Both the position numbers and the translations under genes were made by a program. Below are positions 16,925 to 24,325 of a DNA stretch of 64,000 nt, one piece after another. The stretch is from assembly GCF_036226525.1 (NCBI RefSeq), contig NZ_CP108487.1, positions 6,076,001 to 6,140,000 on the forward strand, read 5' to 3'. This DNA comes from Kribbella sp. NBC_01245 (GTDB lineage: Bacteria; Actinomycetota; Actinomycetes; Propionibacteriales; Kribbellaceae). A model generated the notes under the pieces. That model made no database searches and had not been told where the DNA came from. It saw nothing but the letters and a program-made list of their open reading frames with translations. Every line of letters starts with the position of its first letter. The first letter of the stretch is position 1.

Positions 16925-17187
16925 ACCTCACGCAGGCCATGACGACCGCCTCCAAGGTCGCCACGGTCGTACTCATCGTGACCGCTGTCGCCGTCTTCTA
17001 CCTGCTCACCTGCGCGGTGTGGCCGTTCGGCAAGTGCCGCAAGTGCGAAGGCGTCGGCAAGTTCAAGTCCCCGTTCGGCAACGCCTATCGCCACTGCGGG
17101 TGCTGCCAGGGATCCGGCCTGCGGATCCGGCTCGGGCGCCACGTCATCAACCGCGTCCGCGATATCCGCCGGGCAGGCACCAAATGA
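16873..17187 (+). CDS. Single-pass membrane protein with zinc-ribbon-like cysteines
   Basis: A 104-residue protein starting at GTG 16873. It has one transmembrane segment (VATVVLIVTAVAVFYLLTCA, about residues 29-48), followed by a Cys motif CRKCEGVG ... HCGCCQGSG reminiscent of a DnaJ-type zinc finger, then a basic tail. Its first codons overlap the GGTAGCG repeat cluster. It could sit with the transfer pump in the membrane; function is unknown. Confidence 0.7.
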   Translation: MLTTAATAIHTAATQGSDLTQAMTTASKVATVVLIVTAVAVFYLLTCAVWPFGKCRKCEGVGKFKSPFGNAYRHCGCCQGSGLRIRLGRHVINRVRDIRRAGTK

Positions 17188-17228
17188 CCGGCGCACCGAT
17201 CGACCACCAAGGCGACAGGAGAGCACCC

Positions 17229-17498
17229 GTGACCACGCACATCGTTGCCGACAGCCCCGAAACCGACTACGCCGCCGCCGTCGCGGTCGAACGCACCGCG
17301 CTCGATCATGCCTTGAACGCCGCACTGGCATCAGTCGCCATTGCGAGCCGTGCCCTGTTCGAGCTGACCGAACTGGATGACCAGGACTACACCGGCACCC
17401 ACGCGGGCGAAGACGCCACCACCCACGTTGCGGCCGCCGCGATTGCCCTGCGAGCTGCCCAGCGCTGCATGCACCTGGCCGACACCCACATCCTCTGA
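17229..17498 (+). CDS. Small Ala-rich hypothetical protein
   Basis: An 89-residue helical protein (ERTALDHALNAALASVAIAS ... THVAAAAIALRAAQRCMHLA). I start it at the GTG at 17229, which has AGGAG 8 bp upstream; an ATG at 17184 overlapping the previous stop is an alternative. No recognised domain. It lies between the transfer and replication modules. Confidence 0.62.
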   Translation: MTTHIVADSPETDYAAAVAVERTALDHALNAALASVAIASRALFELTELDDQDYTGTHAGEDATTHVAAAAIALRAAQRCMHLADTHIL

Positions 17499-17596
17499 CC
17501 GCAAATCGTCCTGCCCAGACCCCCTCAACCCCTCCAAAACCAGCCCTGGCCGGCGCGGAAGATCTCCGGCCAGCTCCTCGAGGAAGGAACACGCAT

Positions 17597-18061
17597 ATGA
17601 AGCTCTCCGACCCCATCACCTACGACCAGGAAGCACGCCGCGCGTGGGCAACGCCGTACTTCGCAGACGTGGCAGACCGGCCGATCTACGGGTCGAGCGA
17701 GTGGGCCGCGCTGCCCGATGACGATCGCCGCAAGATCGCCGCCGTGGTCGTGGCAGCCGAGTGCTGGGCCACCGACCGCGACGAGCTATCGCAACGGCTC
17801 CGGGCCGAGCTGGAAGCCAGCCGGGAGACAGCCCAAGCCGAGTGGGACGAATGGCGCGCGGCGAATCGGCCCGCGATCACCGAAGCGAACAAACGGGTGG
17901 TTCACAGCCTGCTCAACCCGTCGATGGTCGAGCTGGGCCGACGCCTGTCGATGAACGAGGCCGAACGTGTCGCAGAAGCCCGCCGGGCCCGCCCGGGCGA
18001 CAGGCCGCGCGAACCGATCCACGCCAGCCTGACCACCTCGCAGAGCGGAGAAGCCGCATGA
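17597..18061 (+). CDS. DUF2742-like protein preceding the replication ATPase
   Basis: A 154-residue soluble protein. The stretch WAALPDDDRRKIAAVVVAAE, followed by a long coil (LSQRLRAELEASRETAQAEW), resembles DUF2742 proteins from mycobacterial prophage-like elements. GAGGAAGG precedes the ATG. Its stop overlaps the start of the DUF3631 gene (ATGA), so the two probably act together in replication. The family assignment is from memory of the pattern only. Confidence 0.62.
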   Translation: MKLSDPITYDQEARRAWATPYFADVADRPIYGSSEWAALPDDDRRKIAAVVVAAECWATDRDELSQRLRAELEASRETAQAEWDEWRAANRPAITEANKRVVHSLLNPSMVELGRRLSMNEAERVAEARRARPGDRPREPIHASLTTSQSGEAA

Positions 18062-19368
18062 GTGCCACAACTACCGATCACAACGAGGCTCACGAGCCGA
18101 TTGACGGTGCAGACGTGCTGGACGAAGTCAGCGCCGCTGTTGCCCGCTACGTCATCCTGCCCAGCGCGTCCGCATCGGTCGCGGTGACGTTGTGGATCGC
18201 CGCGACCCACGCCGTACCGGCGTGGAACTGTGCCCCGCGGCTTGTCATTCGGGCACCTGAGCGGCGGTGCGGGAAGTCGCGGCTGCTGGACATGGTGGAA
18301 GGGATGAGCCATCGACCGTTGATGACCGTGAACGCCAGTCCGTCAGCGGTTTACCGGTCGATCGGGATGGCGCCGAGCGATCCGCCGACGCTGCTGATTG
18401 ATGAGGCCGACACGATCTTTGGTCCCAAGGCGGGTGACAACGAGGACCTTCGCGGTCTGCTCAACGCCGGGCATCAGCGCGGCCGCCCGGCACTGCGCTA
18501 TGACGCGGGATCGCGCGCCGTGGAGAAGATCCAGACATTCGCGATGGCTGCCCTGGCAGGGATCGGGGCGATGCCGGACACGATCGAAGACCGCGCCGCC
18601 GTGATCCGTATGCGTCGCCGCGCCCCCGGCGAAGAGGTCCAGCCGTACCGGGTCCGGCGCGACGGGCCGGAGCTGGACGACCTGCGGCAGCGACTCAACC
18701 AGTGGATCACCGCCCATCTGGACGTACTCACCGCCGCCGCGCCAGACATGCCGCTGGAAGACCGTGCCGCCGACACCTGGGAGCCCCTGATCGCGATAGC
18801 CGACCTCGCAGGCCGCCAGTGGCCCCGAGCAGCCAGGAAGGCCGCTGTAGCCCTCACCAGCGACCGCGACGCAGGCGACGAGGGATCAACACCGACTCGG
18901 CTGCTGTCGGACTGCCGCACCGCGTTCCAAGACGCCGACGCACTACCCACAGCCGTCCTGCTGGACCGACTGCGCAGCGATCCCGAGGGACCGTGGGCAA
19001 CGCTCGGCGCCAACGGGCTCACGGCGATGAAGATGGGCAATCTGCTGCGTGAGTTCGAGATCCGCAGCGGCACCATCCGCTTCACCACCGGGCAGGCCAA
19101 GGGCTACGTGCGCAGCGATTTCACCGACGCGTGGAACCGCTACTGTCCCGAGCCGAAACCGGCCGCCGGGGAAGGCGTACCAGCCGTACCAGCCGTAACA
19201 CCGCAGGTCAGGTCCGGTACGGCTTCGCTCACTGGTACGGCTCAAGCCGTACCAACCACCCAAGCCGTACCGGACCTGACCTGCGAAAACGAGGCTGGTA
19301 CGGCTGGTACGCCTTGGGGGCCGAGGGCTGTCAGGCCCATTGCCGATGGCGCCTCGGGTGCCGCATGA
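18058..19368 (+). CDS. DUF3631 domain ATPase, probable element replication protein
   Basis: A 436-residue protein with a RecA/AAA-like ATPase core: Walker A-like RAPERRCGKSRLLD (about residues 65-78), Walker B PTLLIDEADTIF (about 110-122), and a sensor region (TFAMAALAGIGAMPDT). A C-terminal domain is built around MKMGNLLREFEIRSGTIRF. DUF3631 proteins are helicase-like replication factors in actinobacterial phages and AICEs. The last 60 residues are low-complexity (Val/Pro/Ala/Thr repeats) because they are encoded by the 144-bp nested palindrome at 19172-19315, a likely origin embedded in the gene. Confidence 0.82.
   Translation: MSATTTDHNEAHEPIDGADVLDEVSAAVARYVILPSASASVAVTLWIAATHAVPAWNCAPRLVIRAPERRCGKSRLLDMVEGMSHRPLMTVNASPSAVYRSIGMAPSDPPTLLIDEADTIFGPKAGDNEDLRGLLNAGHQRGRPALRYDAGSRAVEKIQTFAMAALAGIGAMPDTIEDRAAVIRMRRRAPGEEVQPYRVRRDGPELDDLRQRLNQWITAHLDVLTAAAPDMPLEDRAADTWEPLIAIADLAGRQWPRAARKAAVALTSDRDAGDEGSTPTRLLSDCRTAFQDADALPTAVLLDRLRSDPEGPWATLGANGLTAMKMGNLLREFEIRSGTIRFTTGQAKGYVRSDFTDAWNRYCPEPKPAAGEGVPAVPAVTPQVRSGTASLTGTAQAVPTTQAVPDLTCENEAGTAGTPWGPRAVRPIADGASGAA
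19172..19315. repeat. 144-bp nested palindrome in the 3' end of the replication gene, candidate origin
   Basis: Three inverted repeats share one centre at 19243.5. The outer arms 19172-19194/19293-19315 are 23 bp and perfect. The middle arms 19203-19225/19262-19284 are 23 bp and perfect. The inner arms 19234-19242/19245-19253 are 9 bp with a 2-nt gap. The arms are separated on each side by unpaired 8-bp spacers, giving a 23-8-23-8-9-2-9-8-23-8-23 layout. Copies of GCCGTACC/GGTACGGC recur through the arms like iterons. It lies inside an open coding frame. Confidence 0.93.
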
Positions 19369-19430
19369 CGCGCCCCGTACGACATCCGCGCCACCTTCCC
19401 AATCCGCAACCCACCCGAGGAGAGTCACGC

Positions 19431-19661
19431 GTGACGACGCGAATGCTTGAAAGCTTGTTGACGGTCGCCGACGCCGCCCGGCTTCTGGGCACGTGGGACA
19501 CCAGCGGTGAACGATTCCCGCGTCGCCTGATCGCTGAGCGCCGCATCCGGTTCGTCCGGGTCGGCCGCCTGGTGCGCATTCCGGAATCCGCGCTGATCGA
19601 GTACATCGAAGCCCAGACAGTCCAGCCCGTTACCCGACGCAACACGAGGAAGGCTGCCTGA
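19431..19661 (+). CDS. xis: Excisionase (MerR-like helix-turn-helix)
   Basis: A 76-residue protein with the excisionase winged-helix pattern: LLTVADAARLLGTW, FPRRLIAERRIRFVRVGRLV and RIPESALIEYIEA. The GTG at 19431 follows GAGGAGAG; an ATG at 19443 is possible. It overlaps the integrase start (TGATG). It should bind the arm region and steer integrase toward excision. Confidence 0.85.
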   Translation: MTTRMLESLLTVADAARLLGTWDTSGERFPRRLIAERRIRFVRVGRLVRIPESALIEYIEAQTVQPVTRRNTRKAA

Positions 19662-20863
19662 TGGCGAAGCAGAGAAGGCGGAAGTTCGGCGGAGTCCGGA
19701 AGCTTGGTTCCGGTAGGTGGCAGGCGACCTACATCGACCCCGTCACCGCCGCGCGGAGGCCTGCGCCGTACACCTTCGAAACTGAGACGCAGGCCAATGA
19801 TTGGCTGATTGGCGCCGAGGCCGACATGATTCGCGGGCGATGGGTCGACCCGGACATTGGGCGAGAGCCATTCGGGCCGTACGCCGACAAGTGGATTGAT
19901 GAGCGGCCGAATCTGCGAGTCCGGACGAAGGCTCTGTACCTCTGGCTTAACAAGCGGTACTTGCAGCCCGAGTTCGCGAAGGTCGATCTGGTCGACATCA
20001 CACCCCCGATGGTCCGGTCGTGGCGCGCTGACCTTATGGCCGACAAGCACCTAAGTAGCTGCAAGGCCAAATGTGCCGACAAAGCGCATAAGGGCGTGTC
20101 CGCCACGATGGCGGCCAAGGCCTACAGGCTGCTGCGGGCAATCCTGATGACCGCGACTGATGACGAGTTGATCAAGCGCAATCCCTGCCGGATTGTCGGG
20201 GCGGGCACTGAGCGTCCGAGGGAACGGCCCATCCTCAACATCGCGCAGGTGTTCAAGCTTGCCGAGCAAATGCCGCGTCACCTGCGGGTGTTCGTGCTTA
20301 TCGCCACCTTTGCGAGTCTGCGCTGGGGTGAGGTGACCGCGATTCAGCGGAAGGATATTGACCTGACAAAGCGCACGATCAGAATCCGCCAGCAGTGGAT
20401 CGAGGTCGTTGGATCGGGGATGGAGCTTCACCCGCCGAAGTCAGGTGCCGGTGTGCGGACTGTCTCGATACCGGAGCTGCTGGTCCCACTCGTGCAGGAA
20501 CACCTAGACGAGTTCGTCGCTCCCGGCCGCGACGCGTTCGTGTTCCTCGGAGAGAGGGGAGCGGTGTTGCGTCGTAGCAACTTCAACAAGCTGGGCTGGA
20601 GCAAAGCAGCCGAAGCGGTCGGGGCCAAGGGCCTGCACTTCCACGACCTCAGGCACACCGGCAACACCTTCGCGGCCCAGTCCGGCGCGAGTACGAAGGA
20701 CCTGATGGCCCGGATGGGGCAGGACAGCATGAACGCCGCGATCATCTACCAGCACGCCACCCGGCAGGCAGACGGAGCCATCGCGGCGGCGATGAACGAC
20801 GCTATCGAGGAGTACAGGAGGGCGCACGGCGACGAGGGTGGGGAGGCGTCGCAGGCGGGCTGA
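19661..20863 (+). CDS. int: Site-specific tyrosine recombinase (integrase)
   Basis: A 400-residue integrase. It has an N-terminal arm-binding domain (KLGSGRWQATYIDPVT), a core-binding SAM-like domain (about residues 75-170), and a catalytic domain with Arg in SLRWGE (about 220), HDLRHTG (about 327-333) and a Tyr in IIYQHA (about 363). It inserts the element into tRNA-Gly by recombination at the 42-bp att sequence, which starts exactly at the anticodon loop. It is coupled to xis upstream and ends 119 bp from attR. Confidence 0.93.
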   Translation: MAKQRRRKFGGVRKLGSGRWQATYIDPVTAARRPAPYTFETETQANDWLIGAEADMIRGRWVDPDIGREPFGPYADKWIDERPNLRVRTKALYLWLNKRYLQPEFAKVDLVDITPPMVRSWRADLMADKHLSSCKAKCADKAHKGVSATMAAKAYRLLRAILMTATDDELIKRNPCRIVGAGTERPRERPILNIAQVFKLAEQMPRHLRVFVLIATFASLRWGEVTAIQRKDIDLTKRTIRIRQQWIEVVGSGMELHPPKSGAGVRTVSIPELLVPLVQEHLDEFVAPGRDAFVFLGERGAVLRRSNFNKLGWSKAAEAVGAKGLHFHDLRHTGNTFAAQSGASTKDLMARMGQDSMNAAIIYQHATRQADGAIAAAMNDAIEEYRRAHGDEGGEASQAG

Positions 20864-20875
20864 TCACGGGTCCTA

Positions 20876-20893
20876 GTTGCACAGATGTTGCAC
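20876..20893. promoter_or_regulatory. Right-end GTTGCAC pair (integrase or Xis arm-type site)
   Basis: GTTGCAC at 20876-20882 and 20887-20893, 11 bp apart. It ends 88 bp before attR. The left end carries the equivalent pair (3390-3407) with its inner edge also 88 bp from attL. Confidence 0.6.
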
Positions 20894-20915
20894 GAACAGG
20901 GTTTTGAGTGCAGAA

Positions 20916-20953
20916 AGGGCACCGCCTCCGAGTGGAGGTGGTGCCCTCTTTTT
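20916..20953 (+). terminator. Strong rho-independent terminator after int
   Basis: A 14-bp stem (AGGGCACCGCCTCC / GGAGGTGGTGCCCT, one G-T pair) with a 4-nt loop, followed by CTTTTTG. It ends int transcription. In the free circular form it also lies near the tRNA-proximal att. Confidence 0.88.
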
Positions 20954-20981
20954 GCCTGCCTAAACAGGGAAGTATGGAGAA

Positions 20982-21023
20982 GAGCGGGTGACGAGAATCG
21001 AACTCGCACTGTCAGCTTGGGAA
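20982..21023. repeat. attR, 42 bp inside tRNA-Gly
   Basis: Identical to 3260-3301. It begins exactly at the anticodon loop of the tRNA and extends one base beyond its discriminator, so integration rebuilds a functional tRNA. Confidence 0.93.
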
Positions 21024-21053
21024 GCTGATGTTCTGCCATTGAACTACACCCGC
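20983..21053 (-). tRNA. tRNA-Gly (anticodon CCC)
   Basis: A 71-nt cloverleaf on the minus strand: acceptor GCGGGTG/CACCCGC, D arm GTTCAATGGCAGAAC, anticodon stem TCAGC/GCTGA with loop TTCCCAA (anticodon CCC), T arm GCGAG-TTCGATT-CTCGT. CCA is not encoded. It is the integration target of the element. Confidence 0.95.
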
Positions 21054-21181
21054 ATCGCCGTCCGCGAGGGTTCGGCAATGCGCAGAATCATACCCGGTCC
21101 CGGGGCAGCTGCGCACCCGGGGTAGGGGTTCAACACGCCTTGGACTGGGCAGACGCGCGATCTTCTGGCAGATTAGAACGC

Positions 21182-21256
21182 GTTGCCGGGGGCAACATTT
21201 GTCGCAACGTGAGGACGCGGTCTGCACTGGACCGGACAAGAAGGTTGCGGGGCAAC
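21182..21256. promoter_or_regulatory. Two GTTGC-GGG-GCAAC operator-like dyads upstream of marR
   Basis: GTTGCC-GGG-GGCAAC (21182-21196) and GTTGC-GGG-GCAAC (21244-21256) share the same half-site and 3-nt centre. Both lie in the 224-bp region between the tRNA and the MarR gene, as expected of autoregulatory sites. Confidence 0.6.
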
Positions 21257-21277
21257 ACGATTCGAAGGGGTGAAGAG

Positions 21278-21718
21278 GTGGCAACTGATCCGAACGCGGC
21301 ACTCGAAAACCTGGAGCATGAGCTCGTCACGCTGGCACGTCGCCTGCGTGGATTGCAGCGCACGCTCTCGGAGGAGGCCCATCCCGACCTGGAGCCCGCG
21401 CAGTATGCGCTGCTCAATCATGTCGAGGAATTGGCGCCGGTCCGGATGGCCGATCTGGTCGCAGCACTCGAGGTGGACAAGGGGCCCGTCAGCCGAGCTT
21501 GTGCACGTCTCGAGGAGCAGGGCCTGCTGAAGCGCGCGGCGGACAAGTCGGACGCACGGGCCACGCTGTTGACCTTGACGGCGACCGGCAAGCGCAAGCT
21601 CGCCGCCGCGAAGAAGAAGCGCAGCAAGGTGGTTGAGGATCTACTGAAGGACTGGTCTCCGGCCCAGGTGAAGTCGTTCGCCACGCAGGTTTCGAAGTTC
21701 AACAAGGTCTTCAACTAG
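21278..21718 (+). CDS. MarR family transcriptional regulator
   Basis: A 146-residue winged-helix protein (LEPAQYALLNHVEELAPVRM, LVAALEVDKGPVSRACARLE, then a wing with KRAADKSDARATLLTLTATG). The basic C-terminal helix KRKLAAAKKKRSK is notable. It starts at GTG 21278. No transporter or enzyme is adjacent in the same direction apart from dcd, so its target is unclear. The two dyads upstream are likely its own operators. Confidence 0.88.
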   Translation: MATDPNAALENLEHELVTLARRLRGLQRTLSEEAHPDLEPAQYALLNHVEELAPVRMADLVAALEVDKGPVSRACARLEEQGLLKRAADKSDARATLLTLTATGKRKLAAAKKKRSKVVEDLLKDWSPAQVKSFATQVSKFNKVFN

Positions 21719-21807
21719 TTCGGCCTTCTCGCTCGGTCACGAGCTGGGGATGTGACTGGCCGGGCGATCTCGACGAGCGGTGAGCGGCAGTGCGGTAAGT
21801 TTCGCTC

Positions 21808-22404
21808 GTGCTGCTCTCCGACCGCGACATCCTGGCCCAGATCGACGAGAAGCGGGTCCAGCTGGAGCCGTTCGATGCTGACATGGTTCAGCCGTCGAGC
21901 GTTGACGTGCGCCTCGACCGGTACTTCCGGGTGTTCGAGAACCACCGGTATCCGCATATCGATCCGGCCGAGGAACAGCCCGATCTGACCCGCACGGTCG
22001 AGCCCGAGGGCGACGAGCCGTTCATCCTGCACCCGGGTGAGTTCGTGCTGGGGTCGACGTACGAGCTGGTCTCGCTGCCCGATGACGTCGCCGCGCGCCT
22101 GGAGGGGAAGTCCTCCCTCGGCCGGCTCGGCCTGCTGACTCACTCCACCGCGGGGTTCATCGACCCCGGCTTCTCCGGTCACGTCACGCTCGAGCTGTCG
22201 AACGTCGCGACCCTGCCGATCAAACTCTGGCCCGGGATGAAGATCGGCCAGCTCTGCTTCTTCGGTCTTTCGTCCCCGGCCCAGCATCCCTACGGCTCCG
22301 CGAAGTACGGCTCCCGCTATCAGGGCCAGCGCGGCCCCACGCCGTCCCGCTCCTTCAAGAACTTCCATCGCACCGACACCCTGCGCGGCCAATCCAGCGA
22401 TTGA
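21808..22404 (+). CDS. dcd: dCTP deaminase (probably dUMP-forming)
   Basis: A 198-residue trimeric dUTPase-fold enzyme converting dCTP to dUTP or dUMP for thymidylate synthesis. Visible signatures are QPSSVDVRLDRYFRVFEN, the catalytic-loop region LEGKSSLGRLGLLTHSTAGF and IDPGFSGHVTLELSN, and a C-terminal lid with YQGQRGPTPSRS. Actinobacterial homologues are commonly bifunctional (dUMP-forming). Start GTG 21808. Confidence 0.93.
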   Translation: MLLSDRDILAQIDEKRVQLEPFDADMVQPSSVDVRLDRYFRVFENHRYPHIDPAEEQPDLTRTVEPEGDEPFILHPGEFVLGSTYELVSLPDDVAARLEGKSSLGRLGLLTHSTAGFIDPGFSGHVTLELSNVATLPIKLWPGMKIGQLCFFGLSSPAQHPYGSAKYGSRYQGQRGPTPSRSFKNFHRTDTLRGQSSD

Positions 22405-22428
22405 TTGACCGCGAAGGCGGGTGCCTGT

Positions 22429-22611
22429 TCATCGGCTGAGGACCGGGCGTCGCGTCGGCGGGTGGGGTTCGAGCAAGTCGGCCCAGCGGCGCAGTAGCCA
22501 CGCGGCCTGGTGCCTCGGGCTCGGCGCCGGATCGGCCAGCGCATGGGCCTGGGCCTGCTGGATGCGTTCCTCGATCCGCAGTCGGGCGATCTCTTCGTTC
22601 TCGCTGATCAT
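22429..22611 (-). CDS. Small hypothetical protein (60 aa)
   Basis: Starts at the ATG at 22611 with a good GAAGGAG ribosome site 9 bp upstream. The product is helical and charged (EEIARLRIEERIQQAQAHAL, then HQAAWLLRRWADLLEP). It follows the DUF4097 gene on the same strand (38 bp gap). No recognised family. Confidence 0.6.
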   Translation of the reverse strand: MISENEEIARLRIEERIQQAQAHALADPAPSPRHQAAWLLRRWADLLEPHPPTRRPVLSR

Positions 22612-22649
22612 GGTGCGGCTCCTTCCGGAATCCCCGTGCGAGCAGATGG

Positions 22650-23498
22650 TCAGACCCGGACGACGGTGATGTCGCCGGAGACGGTGCGGGCGCGCAGCAG
22701 CAGGGACGGATCGCCCTCGGCCGGCTGTTCGCCTGGTTCCAGGTCGCAACGGATGGTCCCGGTCACCGTCTTGAGATCGAGGTACGTCGGGAGGCCTTCC
22801 GGTACGCCGACCTGGACGTCGCCACGCGCGGTCTCGGCCCGCACACTCGGGCCTTCGGCGCGGTCGACCCGGACATCGCCCGAGCCGGAGGTCGCGACCG
22901 AATGGCCGAGCACGCGCTCGATCGAGATATCGCCCGAGCCGACCTTGATGGTGACCGGGCCGGCCGCGTCGCCGATCCGGACATCGCCGGATCCGGTGGA
23001 CGCGGCCACGAGCGCATCGGTGCGCGAGACCTCGATCTCACCGGACCCCGTGTTCAGCCGGGCCGGACCGGTGGTGTGGGCGATCCGGATGTCGCCGGAG
23101 CCGGTGCCGACGGTCGTCGTACCGTCCGCGCGGTCCAGTCGGATGTCACCCGAGCCGGTGGAGAGCCGGGGCTCGGTCAACGGCACGGTCGCGACGACAT
23201 CGCCGGAGCCGGTCTTGATCCGGGCGCCGATCGGCCCCGGGGTCTCGACCCGGACGCGGACCTCCTGGGATCGCCGCAGCGACTGCTTCGGCGTATCGAC
23301 CACGAGCTCGCCACCGACGACCCGGAAGGTGATGTCCTCGACCCAGCCTTCGCCGGAGCCGTGCAGCACCTCGAGGAACGCGTGCGTCTCGTCGCCGTCG
23401 ACGGGCGCAATCTCCACCACGCCGGCGCCGATCTCGATCCGGACCCGGTCGATGGAGGCATCCCGCAGTTCGTCGGCGTAGTCGCTCACTGTGCCCAC
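22650..23498 (-). CDS. DUF4097 family beta-strand repeat protein
   Basis: A 282-residue protein built from a repeated unit of about 18-19 residues with the core TGSGD-(I/V)-x-(I/V/L) (for example TGSGDIRLDRADG, TGSGDIRIAHTTG). This predicts a right-handed beta-helix like DUF4097 and bactofilin-type domains. There is no signal peptide or TM segment. Its start overlaps the 3' end of the upstream RHH gene by 13 bp, so both are one operon. Function is unknown; proteins of this type occur as scaffold or adhesin-like factors. Confidence 0.82.
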   Translation of the reverse strand: MGTVSDYADELRDASIDRVRIEIGAGVVEIAPVDGDETHAFLEVLHGSGEGWVEDITFRVVGGELVVDTPKQSLRRSQEVRVRVETPGPIGARIKTGSGDVVATVPLTEPRLSTGSGDIRLDRADGTTTVGTGSGDIRIAHTTGPARLNTGSGEIEVSRTDALVAASTGSGDVRIGDAAGPVTIKVGSGDISIERVLGHSVATSGSGDVRVDRAEGPSVRAETARGDVQVGVPEGLPTYLDLKTVTGTIRCDLEPGEQPAEGDPSLLLRARTVSGDITVVRV

Positions 23499-24235
23499 CC
23501 CTGCATGCGCTGACCCGGGCCGCCCTGGCCGCCGCGACGACCGCCGCGGCCGTGACCGTGCTCACCGCGCTCACCGCGCTCACCGCGCCGGCCACCACGC
23601 TCACCGAAGACACCCTCGGGACCGAACGGACCGTTCGGGCCGAACGCGCCGTCCTTACCGAACGGGCCATCGGGACCCAGCGGCCCGTCCGGACCGAAGA
23701 CGCCGTCGAAACCACGCGGCGGGCGCGGGGGCCGGGGCGGCCGTGGGCCACGCCGGCCGCGGTCACGGTCACCGGTCAGGCCGGTCATCACCGTGCGCAT
23801 CAGCCAGGCGTTCGCCGAGATGCCCTCGGCATTGGCGGCCTCGTCGACCTTGGTCTTCACCGACATCGGCAGCCGCAGCGTGATCCGCGCGGTCGGCTCG
23901 TCGGCGTCCAGCTCGAAGATCTGGTCGGCGGACGTGTCCTCGGCGGTGTCATCGTTGTCGGAGTCGTCGTCGTCCGGGCCGGTGAGCTGGCTGGGCGCCG
24001 GCGTCACCACGAACTCGGGGCGGCCCCCGGCCATCCGGAGCTCCACCGAACCGGGGGACAGCTCGCGGCTGATCTCACCGGCGGCGTCGGACAGGGCTGA
24101 GATGAGGGCCAGGCGGCCGGCGTCATCCAGCGTGGCTCCGAGGCGCTGAGCCACGGAGCGAGTTTGGTCGTCGGCCAACGCGGTGGCGTTCTCCACGCTA
24201 CGGCGGACCGACTCGAGGTAATGGTCAAGTTCCAT
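23486..24235 (-). CDS. Ribbon-helix-helix (HicB/Arc-like) protein with collagen-like Gly-Phe-Gly-Pro tail
   Basis: A 249-residue protein. It has an N-terminal helical region, an acidic linker (DDDDSDNDDTAED), a ribbon-helix-helix domain (ARITLRLPMSVKTKVDEAAN ... GISANAWLMRTV, about residues 115-150), a Pro/Arg stretch, and a tail of GPDGP/GFGPNGP-type repeats ending in Arg/Gly-rich sequence. The RHH part predicts DNA binding. The phased TGAYGTCA boxes just upstream (24246-24307) are likely targets. The low-complexity tail may drive self-association. Confidence 0.8.
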   Translation of the reverse strand: MELDHYLESVRRSVENATALADDQTRSVAQRLGATLDDAGRLALISALSDAAGEISRELSPGSVELRMAGGRPEFVVTPAPSQLTGPDDDDSDNDDTAEDTSADQIFELDADEPTARITLRLPMSVKTKVDEAANAEGISANAWLMRTVMTGLTGDRDRGRRGPRPPRPPRPPRGFDGVFGPDGPLGPDGPFGKDGAFGPNGPFGPEGVFGERGGRRGERGERGEHGHGRGGRRGGQGGPGQRMQGWAQ

Positions 24236-24245
24236 GACGCAATCA

Positions 24246-24307
24246 TGACGTCACCGTGACGTCATTGTCAACCCTCTCTGATGTCACCCGGCCGCTCGGT
24301 GATGTCA
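24246..24307. promoter_or_regulatory. Four helically phased TGA(C/T)GTCA boxes in a divergent promoter
   Basis: TGACGTCA at 24246 and 24257, TGATGTCA at 24279 and 24300. The spacings are 11, 22 and 21 bp, so all lie on one face of the helix. They sit between the RHH gene start and the SDR gene start. Tandem 8-bp boxes are what RHH repressors such as MetJ occupy cooperatively. Confidence 0.72.
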
Positions 24308-24325
24308 CCAGGCAGAATGAGCCGC

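Larger units (their letters stand above)
3260..21023. mobile_element. AICE-type integrative element in tRNA-Gly(CCC), about 17.8 kb
   Basis: The element is bounded by identical 42-bp direct repeats at 3260-3301 and 20982-21023. The right copy is the 3' half of an intact tRNA-Gly gene. Next to it are integrase, excisionase and a DUF3631 replication-type ATPase; further in are an FtsK/TraB-type translocase, small transfer-operon genes and a GntR/KorA-type repressor. This is the layout of actinomycete integrative and conjugative elements such as pSAM2. The left third (3703-8787) is lower-GC restriction-modification cargo. The element looks intact: all expected modules are open. Confidence 0.92.

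Noticed and set aside
22650..24235. Repetitive DNA in this stretch considered as a CRISPR or tandem-repeat array
   Set aside because: The periodicity is explained by protein repeats (TGSGD beta-helix units and GPxGP tail) and there are no identical repeats with unique spacers.
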